Assembly (NCBI GenBank): GCA_032173965.1
Contig: JAVUNC010000004.1
Location: 19,011,001 to 19,075,000, forward strand
DNA: 64,000 nt
Direction: 5' to 3'
Source: Sitta carolinensis
Lineage: Eukaryota; Chordata; Aves; Passeriformes; Sittidae
Of the stretch, positions 63,638 to 64,000 are shown piece after piece (positions within the stretch are counted from its first letter, which is position 1; each line of letters opens with the position of its first letter). A program made the translations under genes and the position numbers. The notes beneath the pieces were generated by a model. That model worked only from the letters and a program-made list of their open reading frames with translations, made no database searches and was not told the origin of the DNA.

Positions 63638-64000
63638 GTGTTTGCCTCCCTGTACCTGCTTTTCTCTTCATATTAACACAGTGGTTGATTTACATTTTAA
63701 AAGAAAGTTTTCTTTTGAAATTCTCTATAGGAACAGAAGAATTTTTTGGTATTTCTGACTTTCATTTTCTTTGTAGGAAGATAAATGGCAAATGTGAAGA
63801 AACTGGAAAAAAGGAGAAGGCAATGACTTTGATTTGTTTTGCAGTTTCTAAATCCCCAAAAAAGGTTTTGATCTTTCTGTTCCAGTGAAAGGGTTCAGTG
63901 CCTTTCAGTAAACACATTGCTTCTTTATGGGAAGTAATAACACTGCACAGCATTCAGACTAGCATTTTGAGTGCTCTGGGGTGCTTTGCAAAAATACCAC

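Larger units (their letters stand above)
60996..64000. other. Gene-free interval to window end
   Basis: No gene is established. A G+C-richer segment at 61640-61900 carries an open, cysteine-bearing frame after an acceptor-like site. A second one at 62250-62480 is unrecognised and is preceded by a GA-rich tract (62185-62236). A hairpin plus T run lies at 63568-63637. The rest is AT-rich unique DNA. Confidence 0.6.

Noticed and set aside
1..64000. CRISPR arrays, operons, ribosome binding sites, tRNA or rRNA genes
   Set aside because: Composition and repeat content indicate a vertebrate nuclear genome. No regularly spaced repeats with unique spacers and no tRNA or rRNA signature was seen.

Overview
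This window looks like AT-rich, CpG-poor intergenic or deep intronic nuclear DNA from a bird. The evidence is repeat content rather than genes. Eight interspersed segments match the CR1 LINE family as it is found in avian genomes, including stretches of the reverse-transcriptase reading frame and the 3' end with its short terminal repeat. Two long terminal repeats belong to avian endogenous retroviruses, and a third retroviral remnant is likely. There are no Alu or L1 elements, no tRNA-derived SINEs and no bacterial-style gene packing. No host protein-coding gene, tRNA, rRNA or confident non-coding RNA gene was recognised. The longest open frames outside repeats are about 105 to 125 codons and match no family I know.

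Layout: 1-33 is a CA/TA microsatellite cut by the window edge. 34-8844 is mostly unique AT-rich DNA containing a consensus estrogen-response-element palindrome at 5618-5630 inside a 21-bp tandem duplication. 8845-9942 is a decayed CR1 with RT remnants and an internal deletion. Further CR1 pieces lie at 11390-11695 (-), 16088-16720 (+), 29755-30110 (+), 36005-37145 (-), 41743-42040 (-), 50669-50795 (+), 53613-53985 (an inverted/direct composite) and 60899-60995 (-). LTR material lies at 22305-22641 (+), 38150-39098 (+, putative tail of a provirus) and 49611-50223 (-, apparently a solo LTR).

Simple-sequence DNA is prominent in the right half. It includes a run of 20 perfect TATTT units (51911-52013), a 125-nt unbroken purine tract (60650-60774), several T/G- or A/C-only tracts (42.3, 46.7, 48.4 and 57.9 kb), a GGTT repeat (21741-21791) and a 28-nt T run preceded by a perfect 13-bp hairpin (63568-63637).

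No genes were found to work together here. The most useful leads are cis-regulatory candidates (the ERE at 5.6 kb and paired AP-1 sites at 55.6 kb), an exon-like G+C-rich segment at 56.2 kb, and structural features of the retroelements, especially the twin-priming-like CR1 at 53.6-54.0 kb. All repeat calls come from memory of family consensus features and no search was run. Boundaries are accurate to roughly 10-50 bases.
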